Source of the DNA: Stagnimonas aquatica
Lineage (GTDB): Bacteria > Pseudomonadota > Gammaproteobacteria > Nevskiales > Nevskiaceae
DNA: 64,000 nucleotides
Direction of reading: 5' to 3'
Assembly: GCF_003730135.1 (NCBI RefSeq)
Contig: NZ_RJVO01000005.1
Span: 207,151-271,150 of the forward strand
The stretch's first letter is position 1, and every line of letters begins with the position of its first letter. The notes beneath the pieces are model-generated. The model was not told the origin of the DNA and did no database searches. It saw nothing but the letters and a program-made list of their open reading frames with translations. Shown here one piece after another: positions 1 through 9,876 of this stretch. The position numbers and the translations under genes were made by a program.

Positions 1-1
1 C

Positions 2-787
2 TGGCAGCTGGCCAGTCTGGTCTGGCTGGCGGTGCCGACGCCCGAGGCGGCGCGCTGGAAGCCGGCTCCCGCCTATGTCGATCCCACGCCACCCAAGCCG
101 GCGGTCAACAACGACGGCCTAGCCAGCAGCCACTTGTTCGGCGAATACCGGGCCGGTGCGGTGTCCGACGCCGCCTCGCTGGCCAACGCCCCGGATACCC
201 AGCTCAACTTCACCCTGCTCGGCATCCTGGCCGGCAGCAGCGATGCCGAATCGCTGGCCCTGATCTCCCGCGAAGGCGGCGACGAAGCCCCGTTCCGCAT
301 CGGCGACGACGTCTCGCCCGGCGTCAACTTGCAGGCGATCTTCCCGGACCGGGTGATCCTGTCCCGCAATGGCCGTCTGGAAACGCTGCGCCTGGACAAG
401 GACGCGCCCAGCAATGCGCCCCTGCTCAATGCCGTCGCCCAGGGCGACAGCCAGGAAGGCACGCCCGCCGCTGCGGAGATGCTCTCGCAGATCCGCCAGC
501 AGGTGATGACCGACCCCAGCAAGGCCGCCAGCTTCATCCGCGTGCAGCCGATCGCCGGGGAAAGCGGCGTGCGCGGCTATCGCGTCTACCCCGGCCCCGA
601 ACGCGGCGCCTTCAATGCCGCCGGCCTCAAGCCCGGCGACGTGGTCACCGCCATCAACGGCACGCCGCTGAACGATCCGGGGCAGGCACTACAATTGCTG
701 CAAAGCCTTTCCACCGCCTCTTCACTGAATCTGGCGGTGGAGCGCAACGGCGCCACCCAGAGCGTCAATCTGTCCGTAAACCCCTGA
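2..787 (+). CDS. gspC: Type II secretion system protein GspC (5' end outside window)
   Basis: This is the inner-membrane clamp of the type II secretion system, linking the cytoplasmic-side platform to the secretin in the periplasm. The reading frame is open from base 2, so the start lies upstream; the first visible residues (WQLASLVWLAV) look like the end of the single membrane anchor. About 50 residues later comes the GspC homology region (FTLLGILAGSSD, a turn, then GRLETLRL), which contacts the secretin N0 domain. The C-terminal third is a PDZ-like domain with GLKPGDVVTAINGTPL. gspD follows after 31 bp, so the two are probably cotranscribed. The call is firm from the two domains and the operon; only the N-terminus is unseen. 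Confidence 0.93.
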   Translation, partial: WQLASLVWLAVPTPEAARWKPAPAYVDPTPPKPAVNNDGLASSHLFGEYRAGAVSDAASLANAPDTQLNFTLLGILAGSSDAESLALISREGGDEAPFRIGDDVSPGVNLQAIFPDRVILSRNGRLETLRLDKDAPSNAPLLNAVAQGDSQEGTPAAAEMLSQIRQQVMTDPSKAASFIRVQPIAGESGVRGYRVYPGPERGAFNAAGLKPGDVVTAINGTPLNDPGQALQLLQSLSTASSLNLAVERNGATQSVNLSVNP

Positions 788-818
788 CGCTCGCCCCGCC
801 TACTCCGCAGGTCCTTAC

Positions 819-3020
819 ATGCGCCTTTTACCGCTCGCCCTCGCCGCCGCCCTGTTCGCCGGCAGTGCCTACGCCGACGTCACCCTCAACCTCAAGGACG
901 CCGAGATCAACACCCTGATCTCCACCGTCAGCGAGGTCACCGGCAAGAACTTCATCGTCGACCCGCGGGTGAAGGGCAAGGTGACGGTGATCTCCGCCAC
1001 GCCGATGGACAAGAAGGCGGTCTACGAGACCTTCCTCGCGGTCTTGCAGGTGCAGGGCTTCGCCGCCGTGCCGGCCGGCAACGCGGTGAAGATCATCCCG
1101 GAAACCAATGCCCGCTCCGACGCCGGCATCGCCAACCGCAGCGGCGCCGGCATGCCGCTCGACGACGTGGTCACCCACGTCTTCGCGCTGCAGAACGTCT
1201 CGGCCGCGCAGCTGGTGCCGATCCTGCGCCCGCTGGTGCCGCAGTGGGGCCACCTGGCGGCCTACCCCGGCAACAACATGCTGGTGATCAGCGACCGCGC
1301 CGGCAATGTCGCGCGCCTCGCCGACATTATCAACAAGCTCGATAACGGTGGTGACCGCGACATCGAGAGCGTACCGCTGGAGAACGCGGCGGCGGCCGAG
1401 GTGGTGCGCATCCTCACCACCATGATCCAGCAGAACAAGCAGGCCGATCCCACCGCCAGCGCCGCTGCGGTGATCGCCGACGAGCGCTCCAATGCCGTGC
1501 TGGTGGGCGGTGACAAAACCGAGCGCGCCCGCATCATCAGCATCATCCAGCGCCTGGACTCGCCGTTGAAGGACAACGACGGCGCCACCCAGGTGGTCTA
1601 CCTGCGCTACGCCTCGGCGGAAAACCTGGCGCCGATCCTCGAAGGCTATGCCCAGCAGGCCAACAGCAGTGCCAGCGGCAGCAGCGCGCCGGCGACGCCG
1701 GCCTCGTCCGCCAGCTCCGGCAGCGGCGGCTTCGAGAAGACCCGCGTGCTGGCCGACAAGGACACCAACGCCCTGGTCATCACCGCGCCGCCGAAGACCA
1801 TGCGGCAGATCCGCAATGTGATCGCCCAGCTCGACATCCAGCGCCCGCAGGTGCTGGTGCAGGCGATCATCGCCGAGGTGTCGGTGACCCGCTCCAGCCA
1901 GCTGGGCCTGGATTTCGCGGTCTACAACCCGAATGGCGGCGCCGCCGCCAGCATCCTCGACTCCTCCACCCTCTCGGCGCTCACTAGCGTCGCCACCACC
2001 GGCAATCCGCTGGCCGGCCTGGGTGCGCTCGGCCAGGGCATCAACATCGGTGGTGCGGTGATCCAGAACGAGGGCCGCAGCGGCACCAGCTTCGCGGTGC
2101 TACTGAAGGCGCTGCGCTCCGACGGCGACACCAATGTGCTGTCGACACCGACCCTGACCTCGCTGGACAACGAGGAGTCGGAAGTGTCGGTGGGCCAGGA
2201 AGTGCCTTTCCTGTCCGGCTCCTACAGCAACAGCAACACCACCACCAGCGGCACGGTGAATCCCTTCCAGACCATCGAGCGCAAGGACGTGGGCCTCAAG
2301 CTCGGCGTCACGCCCCAGATCAACGAGGGCAATTCGGTCAAGCTGAAGATCAAGCTGGAGTCTTCCAGCGTCGCCAGCGGCGGCGCCGGCACCGCCAACC
2401 TGGTCACCAACAAACGCACCATCACCAACACCGTCAACGTCGATAGCGGCCAGGTGCTGGTGCTCGGCGGCCTCACCGACGACAACCTCAATGACGGCGT
2501 GTCCGGCGTGCCGCTGCTGTCGAGCATCCCGGTGCTGGGCAACCTGTTCAAGTCGCGCAGCGTCTCCAAGGTCAAGCGCAACCTGATGGTGTTCATCCAC
2601 CCGACCATCCTGCGCAGCAAGGAAGAGGGCGACTTCTACACCCAACGCAAGTACGACTCGGTACGCGATATCCAGGTGCGGGCCGCCGAGAAGAGCAAGG
2701 TGCCGCTGATCGGCGGCTCGCGCATCGTCATGCCCGAGCTGGAAGCCTATATCCGCGACAACACCGCGCCACCCTCGGCAACCCCGCCGGCCGCGCTACG
2801 GGCCGACAGCCCCAGCGTCGATCCAGCGTCGACGCCGGCCCCCAGCAGCCCGTCCGCGAGCAGCAGTCCGGCACCGACTCCGATCCCGCCGCCGGCCGCC
2901 GCCGCGCCGACGCCGGCTCCGGCTCCGGCCGCGACGGTGGACCGCAGCAAGCTGGCACCCAATGTGCTGGTGATCCCGGCGGAACGTCCCTCCACCGCCG
3001 CGCCCGCTGGCTCGCGCTGA
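819..3020 (+). CDS. gspD: Type II secretion outer-membrane secretin GspD
   Basis: The secretin forms the multimeric outer-membrane channel through which folded exoproteins leave. The 733-residue product begins with a Sec signal peptide that ends near residue 19 (SAYA). The N0 domain ([20 protein letters not shown]) and N1-N3 modules follow, then the secretin core with VPFLSGSY and the [14 protein letters not shown] motif. The last 80 or so residues are a Pro/Ala/Ser-rich tail ending in basic residues. Many secretins carry an S-domain for pilotin binding there, but I cannot recognise one in this tail. The gene is followed by gspE after 13 bp. Confidence 0.96.
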   Translation: MRLLPLALAAALFAGSAYADVTLNLKDAEINTLISTVSEVTGKNFIVDPRVKGKVTVISATPMDKKAVYETFLAVLQVQGFAAVPAGNAVKIIPETNARSDAGIANRSGAGMPLDDVVTHVFALQNVSAAQLVPILRPLVPQWGHLAAYPGNNMLVISDRAGNVARLADIINKLDNGGDRDIESVPLENAAAAEVVRILTTMIQQNKQADPTASAAAVIADERSNAVLVGGDKTERARIISIIQRLDSPLKDNDGATQVVYLRYASAENLAPILEGYAQQANSSASGSSAPATPASSASSGSGGFEKTRVLADKDTNALVITAPPKTMRQIRNVIAQLDIQRPQVLVQAIIAEVSVTRSSQLGLDFAVYNPNGGAAASILDSSTLSALTSVATTGNPLAGLGALGQGINIGGAVIQNEGRSGTSFAVLLKALRSDGDTNVLSTPTLTSLDNEESEVSVGQEVPFLSGSYSNSNTTTSGTVNPFQTIERKDVGLKLGVTPQINEGNSVKLKIKLESSSVASGGAGTANLVTNKRTITNTVNVDSGQVLVLGGLTDDNLNDGVSGVPLLSSIPVLGNLFKSRSVSKVKRNLMVFIHPTILRSKEEGDFYTQRKYDSVRDIQVRAAEKSKVPLIGGSRIVMPELEAYIRDNTAPPSATPPAALRADSPSVDPASTPAPSSPSASSSPAPTPIPPPAAAAPTPAPAPAATVDRSKLAPNVLVIPAERPSTAAPAGSR

Positions 3021-3033
3021 CCCGCTGCTCACC

Positions 3034-4536
3034 ATGTCCACGGAAGTTTCGGGCGACGCCCTCCGCCGCCCTCCCTTCGCCTTCGCCAAGCGCCACGGCC
3101 TGATCGTCGGCGAGGCCGCCGGCGAGCACGTCACCGTGTTCGCGCGGCCTGGCGTGAGCGTGGCCTCGCTGGCCGAGGCGCGCCGCTTCCTGCGCCGGCC
3201 GGTGAAGCTAGCCACGGTCTCGGCGGAAGAATTCGACAAGCTGCTGCAGAAGACCTACGAGGGCGTTACTGGCGCCACCGCGGCGCTAGCGACCGGCCTC
3301 AAGGAAGAAAACGTCGAGGCCGACGACCTTTCGGCGGCGCTGGCCGAAGCGCAGGACCTGCTGGAGTCGGACGACGACGCACCGATCATCAAGTTCATCA
3401 ACGGTCTGCTGGTGGAAGCGATCAAGGAGAACGCCTCCGACATCCACGTCGAGACCTACGAGCGCGGTATCACCGTGCGCTTCCGGGTGGACGGCGTGCT
3501 GCGCGAGGTGATCAGCGCGCCAAAACAGTTGGCGCCGAAGATCGTCAGCCGCATCAAGATCATGGCGCGCCTGGACATCGCCGAGAAGCGCCTGCCGCAG
3601 GACGGCCGCATCAGCCGCGCCTTCGGCGGCCGCAAGGTCGATGTACGCGTTTCGACCATCCCCACCGGCACCATCTATGAGCGGGTGGTGATGCGTATCC
3701 TCGACAAGCAGTCGGAGCGCATCGACCTGGAACTGCTGGGTCTGGACGAGCAGCAGATCACCATCCTCAAACGCATCATCTTCCGCCCGCACGGCATCCT
3801 GCTGGTGACCGGCCCGACCGGCTCCGGCAAGTCGACCACGCTGTACTCGGCGCTCAGCGTGCTCAACGACAAGAGCCGCAACATCATGACCGTCGAGGAC
3901 CCGATCGAGTACTACATCGACGGCGTCGGCCAGACCCAGGTCAACGCCAAGGTGGAGATGACCTTCGCGCGCGGCCTGCGCGCGATCCTGCGTCAGGACC
4001 CGGACGTGGTGATGGTCGGCGAAATCCGTGATCTGGAAACCGCGCAGATCGCGGTGCAGGCCTCGCAGACCGGTCACCTGGTGCTGTCCACCCTGCACAC
4101 CAATACCGCCGTCGGCGCGATCACCCGCCTGCGCGACATGGGCATGGAGCCCTACCAGCTCAGCTCCTCGCTGGTCGGACTGATGGCGCAGCGGCTGGTG
4201 CGCACGCTATGCCCCCAGTGCAAGACACCCTACGAGGCCAGCCGCGCCGAGAAGGAACAGCTCGGCGTCGCCAACGTCGAGCTACCGCTGACGCTCTACC
4301 AGGGCCAGGGCTGCGGGCACTGCCGCCACACCGGCTATGCCGGCCGCAGCGGCATCCACGAGCTGATCGAGGTCGACAAGAAGCTCGAGGAAATGATCCA
4401 CGACGGTGCTTCCGAGCAGCAGTTGGAAGCCTATGCCCGCAGCCGAGGCCCGGGCATCCTGCAGTCCGGCCGCCGGAAGGTGTTGGCCGGCCAGACCACG
4501 CTGCGCGAAGTGCTGCGCGTCACCATCGAAGACTGA
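3034..4536 (+). CDS. gspE: Type II secretion ATPase GspE
   Basis: This hexameric cytoplasmic ATPase powers pseudopilus assembly. The 500-residue protein has a GspE N1-type domain, Walker [10 protein letters not shown] at residues 260-268, Walker B in VVMVGEIRD near residue 325, and the His box region [13 protein letters not shown] four-cysteine zinc site is complete (C393, C396, C427, C430), which is typical of GspE as opposed to PilT. It sits between gspD and gspF with 11-13 bp spacers, consistent with one transcript. Confidence 0.97.
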   Translation: MSTEVSGDALRRPPFAFAKRHGLIVGEAAGEHVTVFARPGVSVASLAEARRFLRRPVKLATVSAEEFDKLLQKTYEGVTGATAALATGLKEENVEADDLSAALAEAQDLLESDDDAPIIKFINGLLVEAIKENASDIHVETYERGITVRFRVDGVLREVISAPKQLAPKIVSRIKIMARLDIAEKRLPQDGRISRAFGGRKVDVRVSTIPTGTIYERVVMRILDKQSERIDLELLGLDEQQITILKRIIFRPHGILLVTGPTGSGKSTTLYSALSVLNDKSRNIMTVEDPIEYYIDGVGQTQVNAKVEMTFARGLRAILRQDPDVVMVGEIRDLETAQIAVQASQTGHLVLSTLHTNTAVGAITRLRDMGMEPYQLSSSLVGLMAQRLVRTLCPQCKTPYEASRAEKEQLGVANVELPLTLYQGQGCGHCRHTGYAGRSGIHELIEVDKKLEEMIHDGASEQQLEAYARSRGPGILQSGRRKVLAGQTTLREVLRVTIED

Positions 4537-4547
4537 CGAGCGCCTGC

Positions 4548-5777
4548 ATGGCCGCCTTTGAATACAGCGCGCTAAACGCCCGTGGCAAGCAGGAAAAAGG
4601 CCTGATCGAGGCCGAAACCGCGCGCCAGGCGCGCGCCCTGCTGCGCGAGCGCGGGCTGACGCCGATGGAGCTGAAGGAGGTCGCCGAGCAGCGCGGCAAG
4701 ACTGGCGGCGACGGCGGCGGCACGGTCAAGACCAGCGGCGGCTCGCTGTCGTCCACCGAGCTGTCGCTGTTCACCCGCCAGCTCGCCACCCTGTTCCGCT
4801 CCGGCCTGCCGCTGGACGAGGCGCTGACCGCCGTCGCCCAGCAGAGCGAGAGTGCCAAGGTGAAGCGCATCGTGCTCGGCATCCGCTCGCGGGTGATCGA
4901 GGGCGACAGCCTAGCCAGCGCGCTGGCCCAGTTTCCCTCGGCCTTCCCCACCCTGTTCCGCGCCACCGTCGAAGCCGGCGAGCAGGCCGGCAAGCTCGAC
5001 CATGTGCTGGAGCGGCTGGCGGACTACGTCGAGCGCCGGCAGGCGATGCAGAGCAAGATCCTGCTCGCCACCTTCTACCCCGCCATCCTCACTCTGGTCG
5101 CCATCGGCGTGGTCTCGCTGCTGCTGACTTATGTGGTGCCCAAGGTGGTGGAAGTGTTCGACTCGATCGGCGCCGATCTGCCGGTGCTGACCAAGATGAT
5201 GATCGCCACCTCCGGCTTCCTGCGGAACTACGGGGTCTTCCTGGTAATCGCCCTGGCGCTGGGTGGCTGGCTATTCGCGCGCGCGATGCGCGGCGATGCC
5301 TTCCGCCGCCGGGTGCATCAGCGCCAGCTCAAGCTGCCGCTGATCGGCCGGCTGACGCGCGGCGCCAACACCGGCCGCTTCACCCGCACCCTGGGCATCC
5401 TGTTCGGCGCCGGCGTGCCCATCCTCGACGCCATGCGCATCGGCACCCAGGTGGTCGGCAACCTGCCGATGCGCGACGCCATCGAGGAGGCCGCCAAGCG
5501 GGTGCGCGAGGGCGCCGGGCTGGCGCGCTCGCTGGAGGCCAGCAAGCTGTTCCCACCGATCACCGTGCACCTGATCGCCAGCGGCGAGGCCAGCGGCAAG
5601 CTCGACGAAATGCTCGACCGCGCCGCCGACAATCAGGAACGCGAGGTGGAAACCCTGATCGCGGCCCTGATGGGCATCTTCGAGCCGGTGCTGATCCTGG
5701 CCATGGGCGGCATCGTGCTGCTGATCGTGCTGGCCATCCTGCTGCCGATCTTCGACCTCAACACCCTGGTCAAGTAG
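4548..5777 (+). CDS. gspF: Type II secretion inner-membrane platform protein GspF
   Basis: GspF is the polytopic platform protein that couples the ATPase to the pseudopilus. I start it at the ATG at 4548, 11 bp after the gspE stop; this gives 409 residues, the usual family length, and the typical start MAAFEYSALNARGK. The open frame continues upstream only as an overlap with gspE. Two GspF/PilC repeats are visible, each with a LFRSGLPL- or LFGAGVPIL-type motif, and three hydrophobic stretches, the last being C-terminal. No gspG-K pseudopilin genes follow: the next gene is on the other strand. Confidence 0.96.
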   Translation: MAAFEYSALNARGKQEKGLIEAETARQARALLRERGLTPMELKEVAEQRGKTGGDGGGTVKTSGGSLSSTELSLFTRQLATLFRSGLPLDEALTAVAQQSESAKVKRIVLGIRSRVIEGDSLASALAQFPSAFPTLFRATVEAGEQAGKLDHVLERLADYVERRQAMQSKILLATFYPAILTLVAIGVVSLLLTYVVPKVVEVFDSIGADLPVLTKMMIATSGFLRNYGVFLVIALALGGWLFARAMRGDAFRRRVHQRQLKLPLIGRLTRGANTGRFTRTLGILFGAGVPILDAMRIGTQVVGNLPMRDAIEEAAKRVREGAGLARSLEASKLFPPITVHLIASGEASGKLDEMLDRAADNQEREVETLIAALMGIFEPVLILAMGGIVLLIVLAILLPIFDLNTLVK

Positions 5778-5792
5778 TCGATCAGAACCGGC

Positions 5793-6146
5793 TCACACCG
5801 GCATCGGCTTGCGGTCGCTGTAGTTGAGAAAGCCGCGGATCACCCGGTACAGCCACCAGACGCCCAGCACCACGAAGCCGAAGGCGCCGATCAGCACGAA
5901 GGTCAGCACTCCGCAGATCACCGACCACAGCAGCCCCCACCAGAAGGTGCGGATCAGCCAACTGTAGTGGCTGCGCACGAAGGCGCTGCTGGTCTCGTTG
6001 ATCTTGATGTGGCTGATGATCACCGCGATCACCGAGGTCAGGCCGTTGAACGGCGCCAGGGCGTGCAGGATGTAGGTGATCAACAACAGATTGCGCTCGG
6101 CCTCGGTACCGGCCTCGACGGTGACGGCGTTGCTGGTGCTATCCAC
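5793..6146 (-). CDS. DUF4870-like small membrane protein
   Basis: A 117-residue protein of unknown function resembling the DUF4870 (Tic20-like) family: an N-terminal tail, a hydrophobic helix (LLLITYILHALAPF), a polar stretch with SHIKINET, then two further helices and a basic end. I chose the GTG at 6146 because an AGGGA ribosome-binding site lies just upstream; the frame is open for 25 more codons but they look non-coding. It converges with gspF, with only 15 bp between the stops. Nothing visible ties it to secretion. Confidence 0.7.
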   Translation of the reverse strand: MDSTSNAVTVEAGTEAERNLLLITYILHALAPFNGLTSVIAVIISHIKINETSSAFVRSHYSWLIRTFWWGLLWSVICGVLTFVLIGAFGFVVLGVWWLYRVIRGFLNYSDRKPMPV

Positions 6147-6283
6147 GGTGTCTTCCCTCGGCGTGTTGGTCTGGTGGTTGTGGGCGAATTGAACTCCCGC
6201 AAGGACTGTCCCTGCTGACACGGCCGCCCTCAGGCAGCGTACTGACGCACAATAACCGCAAAGCCGGAACCGCGACCTACATC

Positions 6284-6787
6284 ATGAAAGTAACCACATT
6301 GATCCTCGCCCCCCTCTTAGGCCTGAGCATCCTGCCCCTGATGGCCGCCGCAGATCCGGCGAGCTGTTTGGCGGAGCAGGCCGAGATCAGCCGCCTGCAA
6401 GCACGCGTCCTCGAACTGGAGAAGGCATTACGTGGCCCGGCTGCTCCCGAAGCCGCCAGTACTGCACCGACGGCGAGCCCCGGTTTGGCGCCGAAGCCGG
6501 CCAACAAGATCGTGGTGGTGGAGGAAGAACCCTACAGCCGCAGCGGTTGCCGACCCAGCCTGTTCCAGGACGTGCCCTATGCCAAGTGGATGGATCCCGA
6601 ACTCTGGATGGAGCTGGAGAAAGGCATGAGCCCGGTGGCGGTCGAGAGCCTACTAGGGCCCGAGCACTACGACACCGCCGGTGGCGGCAATGTGAAATGG
6701 GAGTACGGCAAGTGCGGCCCCCGCGCCCGGGCGGAGTTGCTGTTTGAAAAAGGCCAGCTCAGCGACTGGCGCCTGCCGAGCAAGTAA
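6284..6787 (+). CDS. Exported protein of unknown function with coiled-coil start
   Basis: A 167-residue protein that I cannot assign to a named family. It has a Sec-type signal peptide (hydrophobic residues 4-22, cleavage probably near AAA-D), a short heptad-like stretch (EISRLQARVLELEKAL), an Ala/Pro-rich linker, and a C-terminal domain of about 75 residues with WMELEKGMSPVAVESLLGPEH. That last part recalls the SmpA/OmlA (BamE-like) fold, where a helix is followed by a loop that sets a strand pair, but the resemblance is loose. A single Cys pair may form a disulfide in the periplasm. It stands alone between oppositely oriented genes. Confidence 0.6.
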   Translation: MKVTTLILAPLLGLSILPLMAAADPASCLAEQAEISRLQARVLELEKALRGPAAPEAASTAPTASPGLAPKPANKIVVVEEEPYSRSGCRPSLFQDVPYAKWMDPELWMELEKGMSPVAVESLLGPEHYDTAGGGNVKWEYGKCGPRARAELLFEKGQLSDWRLPSK

Positions 6788-6800
6788 TCGAGGACAGCGC

Positions 6801-7991
6801 TCAGGCGGGCGGCAACAGCCCCAGGGCCATGCGCCACACCATGAAGCCCAGCAGGCTCAATGCCGCAGCGGCGCCAGCCAGTGCCAGCGGGTGATGGGCC
6901 AGCAGAGGTGCGAGCAGGCCGGCGGTCATGGCGTTGAACAGCAGCATGAAAAAGGCTTGCAGGCTGGATGCCGCACCCCGGTGATCGGGATAGCGGTCCA
7001 GCAGTAGCAACGCTAGGGTTGGAAAGGCGCAGGAGATTCCGATACCGACCAGCCCGATAGGCAATACCGTCCAAGGCAGCCCTGGCGCCAGCAGCAGCGC
7101 CACGCCGAGGTTGACGACCGTGCCCAGCGCCATCAACCGATAGGCCAAGCCCACGGTCTGAATCGGCGTGCGGCGCCCAGCCAGACGCCCCGACAGCAGG
7201 GCGCCCGTCATCATGCCGCCAATGGCCGGCACGAACAGCCAGGCGAACTGTCTCTCGTTGAGTTGCAGCACATCGAGGATCAAGGCCGGCGCACTCGCGA
7301 TGTATAGGAACAGCGCGCCGAAATTGAACATGGTCGCCAGGATCAAACGACGGGTCAGCCGGTCGCGCAGCATCCGCCCGTAGAGGCGCGCCAGCGGCCG
7401 CGCCGCGAAGGGACTGCGCGCCTTGGCAGGATGGGTTTCCGGCAAGGCCAGCAGGCACCAGAGGGCCACCAGTACCGAGAACGCGGCGAGCAGGGCGAAT
7501 AGGCTGCGCCAGCCACCGAGGCCCAGCAGCCATCCACCCACCACCGGCGCCAGCGCTGGCGCGACGCCGAAAATGAGTGTGATGTGCGACATCAGCCGCT
7601 GCGCGTCCGGACCGGCGAAGCGGTCACGGATGATGGCGCGGCCGACGATCAGGCCAGCGCCGGCGGCAACGCCCTGCAGGGCACGGAAGGCCAGCAGGCC
7701 GTGGAAGCTTGGTGCCAGCGCGCAACCGGCCGATGCCAGTGCGAACAGCAGGGTGAAGGCGATGATCGGCCGGCGCCGGCCGTAGGCGTCGGAAATCGGG
7801 CCGTGGAACAGCGACATGCCGGCGTAGGCGATCAGATAGACGCTGATGGTCTGCTGCATCGCCGCCGCACTGACCCCGAAATCGGCGCCCATGGCGCGGA
7901 AGGCCGGGAAGAAAGTGTCGATGGAAAACGGCCCCAGCATCGCCAGGGCAGCGAGCAGAGGGGCGAGCCGGCCAGCCGTCGCGGACCTCAC
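6801..7991 (-). CDS. Bcr/CflA-type MFS drug exporter
   Basis: A 396-residue, 12-helix major facilitator of the Bcr/CflA drug-resistance group. The first helix contains the family motif around PFSIDTFFPAF, and the helix 2-3 loop has motif A (GPISDAYGRRRP). The substrate cannot be read from sequence. It starts with GTG overlapping the plsX stop (GTGA, 7988-7991), so its translation is probably coupled to plsX. That is unusual: a fatty-acid gene such as fabH is expected in this slot. Confidence 0.85.
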   Translation of the reverse strand: MRSATAGRLAPLLAALAMLGPFSIDTFFPAFRAMGADFGVSAAAMQQTISVYLIAYAGMSLFHGPISDAYGRRRPIIAFTLLFALASAGCALAPSFHGLLAFRALQGVAAGAGLIVGRAIIRDRFAGPDAQRLMSHITLIFGVAPALAPVVGGWLLGLGGWRSLFALLAAFSVLVALWCLLALPETHPAKARSPFAARPLARLYGRMLRDRLTRRLILATMFNFGALFLYIASAPALILDVLQLNERQFAWLFVPAIGGMMTGALLSGRLAGRRTPIQTVGLAYRLMALGTVVNLGVALLLAPGLPWTVLPIGLVGIGISCAFPTLALLLLDRYPDHRGAASSLQAFFMLLFNAMTAGLLAPLLAHHPLALAGAAAALSLLGFMVWRMALGLLPPA

Positions 7992-9004
7992 GCCGTGACG
8001 GCGGGCTGGGCGGCGGCAAGCAGGCTGCGAATGCGCCCGCTGATGTCGTGCTCCACCTCGCGCGCCGCCACCGCGATGGCATTGGCAAAAGAGGTGGCGT
8101 CGGCACTGCCGTGCGACTTGATCACCAGGCCATTGAGACCCAGCAGGCTGGCACCGTTGTAGTTGCGGGGATCAATGCGCGCGGCCAGACGGTTCAACAC
8201 CGGCTTGGCGACCAGCGCCGCCGCCATGGTGTAGCTGGAGCGGGTGAACTCCGCCTTCATGAAGTCGCGGATCATCTTCGCCGCGCCCTCGGCCGACTTC
8301 AGCGCGACATTGCCGACAAAGCCATCGGCAACCACCACATCGGCCTCGCCACGGAAGATCCCATCCCCCTCGACGTAGCCTGTGTAGTTGAGCCCGGAAC
8401 CCTGCAACAGCTGGGCAGCGGCCTTGATGGTGTCATTGCCCTTGATCTCTTCCTCGCCGATGTTGAGCAGCGCCACCCGGGGCCGGGTGATGCCCTGCAT
8501 GGCGGTGGCCAGAGCGGCGCCCATCACCGCGAATTGCAGGAGCTGTTCGGGCGAGCACTCGGCATTGGCGCCGAGATCCAGCATGTAGGGGCAACCCTGG
8601 GTGGCCGGCATCGGCGCGCAGATCGCCGGACGGTCGATGCCCGGCAGGGTCTTGAGCACGAAGCGCGCGGTCGCCATCAAGGCGCCGGTATTGCCGGCCG
8701 ATACCGCCGCCTGCACCGCACCGGACTTGACCAGGTCGATGGCCACCCGCAGCGAGGAATCCTTCTTGTTGCGCAGCGCCTTGGACGGCGACTCGTCCAT
8801 CGCCACCACCTCGCTGGCGTGCCGCAGATGCAGTCGCGCCGAAGACTTGCGGCCTAGCGCGGCACGCAACTGCGCTTCATCGCCAACCAGAGCGAGATGC
8901 AGGCGAGGATCAACGGCCAACGCCAAAAGAGCAGCGTCCACGGTGGTCTTCAGACCGTGGTCGCCGCTCATGGCGTCAATGCTGAGGTGTATCGACTCGG
9001 CCAT
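7988..9004 (-). CDS. plsX: Phosphate acyltransferase PlsX
   Basis: PlsX converts acyl-ACP to acyl-phosphate, the donor that PlsY uses in the first step of phospholipid synthesis. The 338-residue protein has the N-terminal family signature IDAMSGDHG and glycine-rich motifs such as SAGNTGALMATARFVLK and the DLGANAECSPEQLLQFA stretch. Its place after yceD and rpmF is the classic arrangement. Downstream, however, fabH-fabD-fabG-acpP are absent and an MFS exporter overlaps the stop. Confidence 0.96.
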   Translation of the reverse strand: MAESIHLSIDAMSGDHGLKTTVDAALLALAVDPRLHLALVGDEAQLRAALGRKSSARLHLRHASEVVAMDESPSKALRNKKDSSLRVAIDLVKSGAVQAAVSAGNTGALMATARFVLKTLPGIDRPAICAPMPATQGCPYMLDLGANAECSPEQLLQFAVMGAALATAMQGITRPRVALLNIGEEEIKGNDTIKAAAQLLQGSGLNYTGYVEGDGIFRGEADVVVADGFVGNVALKSAEGAAKMIRDFMKAEFTRSSYTMAAALVAKPVLNRLAARIDPRNYNGASLLGLNGLVIKSHGSADATSFANAIAVAAREVEHDISGRIRSLLAAAQPAVTA

Positions 9005-9042
9005 CCGCTTGCGCTGGGGTGGGTCGAGGCGAAACCGGCCGC

Positions 9043-9252
9043 TTAGGCTTCGGCGGACTCGTCAGCGGCGGCCGCCTTGGCCGCCTTGTCGATCACCTTG
9101 CGACCACGGTAGTAGCCGTCGGCGGTGACGTGGTGACGCAGGTGCGTCTCGCCCGAGGTCGGGTCGATGGACAGCGCCGGCGCGGTGAGCGCGTCGTGGC
9201 TGCGGCGGTGACCGCGGCGGGCGCGGGATTTCTTGTCTTGCTGAACGGCCAT
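9043..9252 (-). CDS. rpmF: 50S ribosomal protein L32
   Basis: A 69-residue basic protein beginning [20 protein letters not shown], the invariant start of L32, followed by the [17 protein letters not shown] core. The C-terminus has an Ala/Glu-rich extension of about ten residues beyond the compact bacterial form. The zinc-binding cysteines found in some L32 proteins are not present. It lies between yceD and plsX and is almost certainly cotranscribed with them. Confidence 0.96.
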   Translation of the reverse strand: MAVQQDKKSRARRGHRRSHDALTAPALSIDPTSGETHLRHHVTADGYYRGRKVIDKAAKAAAADESAEA

Positions 9253-9308
9253 GTGAAGCTCCGGGGAATCTGCAAATTCGGCGGTAACGCGGGCCCTGAA
9301 AGCCCTCC

Positions 9309-9842
9309 CTAGCGCGCCGGGAACTTGCCCTTGAGAGCGAGAAAAGGGTTCGGGCGCGTGTCGCCAGGTCGATCATTATCGCCTACTTCCGGGCGGCTTG
9401 TCTCCCCCGGCCTGGCCGCGCAGTCGGTATTGGCGCAGCGCGGGGCGATTGGCAGGGCCAGCAAGGCCTCATCCTCCAGGGTCTCGCGCAAGACCAGCTG
9501 ACCGCCTTCCGCCAGCACCGGCTCGCAGCTTTCCAGCAAGCGCTCTTCCTCGGCTTCGCTGCCGACCAGGCAGAGATCGAAGCGCGCATCCAGGGTCCAC
9601 GACATCGGCCGCAGACAACGCTGACAGAGCAGGCGGAACTCGCCGCCAAGCTCACCCTGCAAGCGTCCGAGCGCCTGGACGTCCGCGACAAAGCGCAGGG
9701 CAACCCGGAGCTGGCCATCGGCATCCACCAGCGCCGCAGCCAGGCGCGGCAGCTCGGCCAGCGGCAGACTGGCTTGCAGCGCCAGCTCCCGCGCCACCGC
9801 CTCGGCGACATCCAGCTTTAAGGGAATTCCCGCGTCTCGCAT
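9309..9842 (-). CDS. yceD: YceD/DUF177 family protein
   Basis: Homologues precede rpmF in most proteobacteria; the family is linked to 23S rRNA or ribosome maturation but its reaction is not defined. The protein has the conserved cysteine pair in [12 protein letters not shown] and the C-terminal [12 protein letters not shown] prefer the ATG at 9842 (177 residues) because the product then opens [11 protein letters not shown], as family members do, and AAAGG lies upstream. An in-frame ATG at 9872 would add ten residues and leave only 4 bp to the divergent maf start. Confidence 0.9.
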   Translation of the reverse strand: MRDAGIPLKLDVAEAVARELALQASLPLAELPRLAAALVDADGQLRVALRFVADVQALGRLQGELGGEFRLLCQRCLRPMSWTLDARFDLCLVGSEAEEERLLESCEPVLAEGGQLVLRETLEDEALLALPIAPRCANTDCAARPGETSRPEVGDNDRPGDTRPNPFLALKGKFPAR

Positions 9843-9876
9843 ACACTTCGCACCTTTCTGCCCGGCCGACATTGTA

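Noticed and set aside
4209..4547. N-terminal extension of GspF overlapping gspE
   Set aside because: The in-frame part overlaps the gspE zinc-finger coding region and has no GspF similarity; the ATG at 4548 gives a normal protein.
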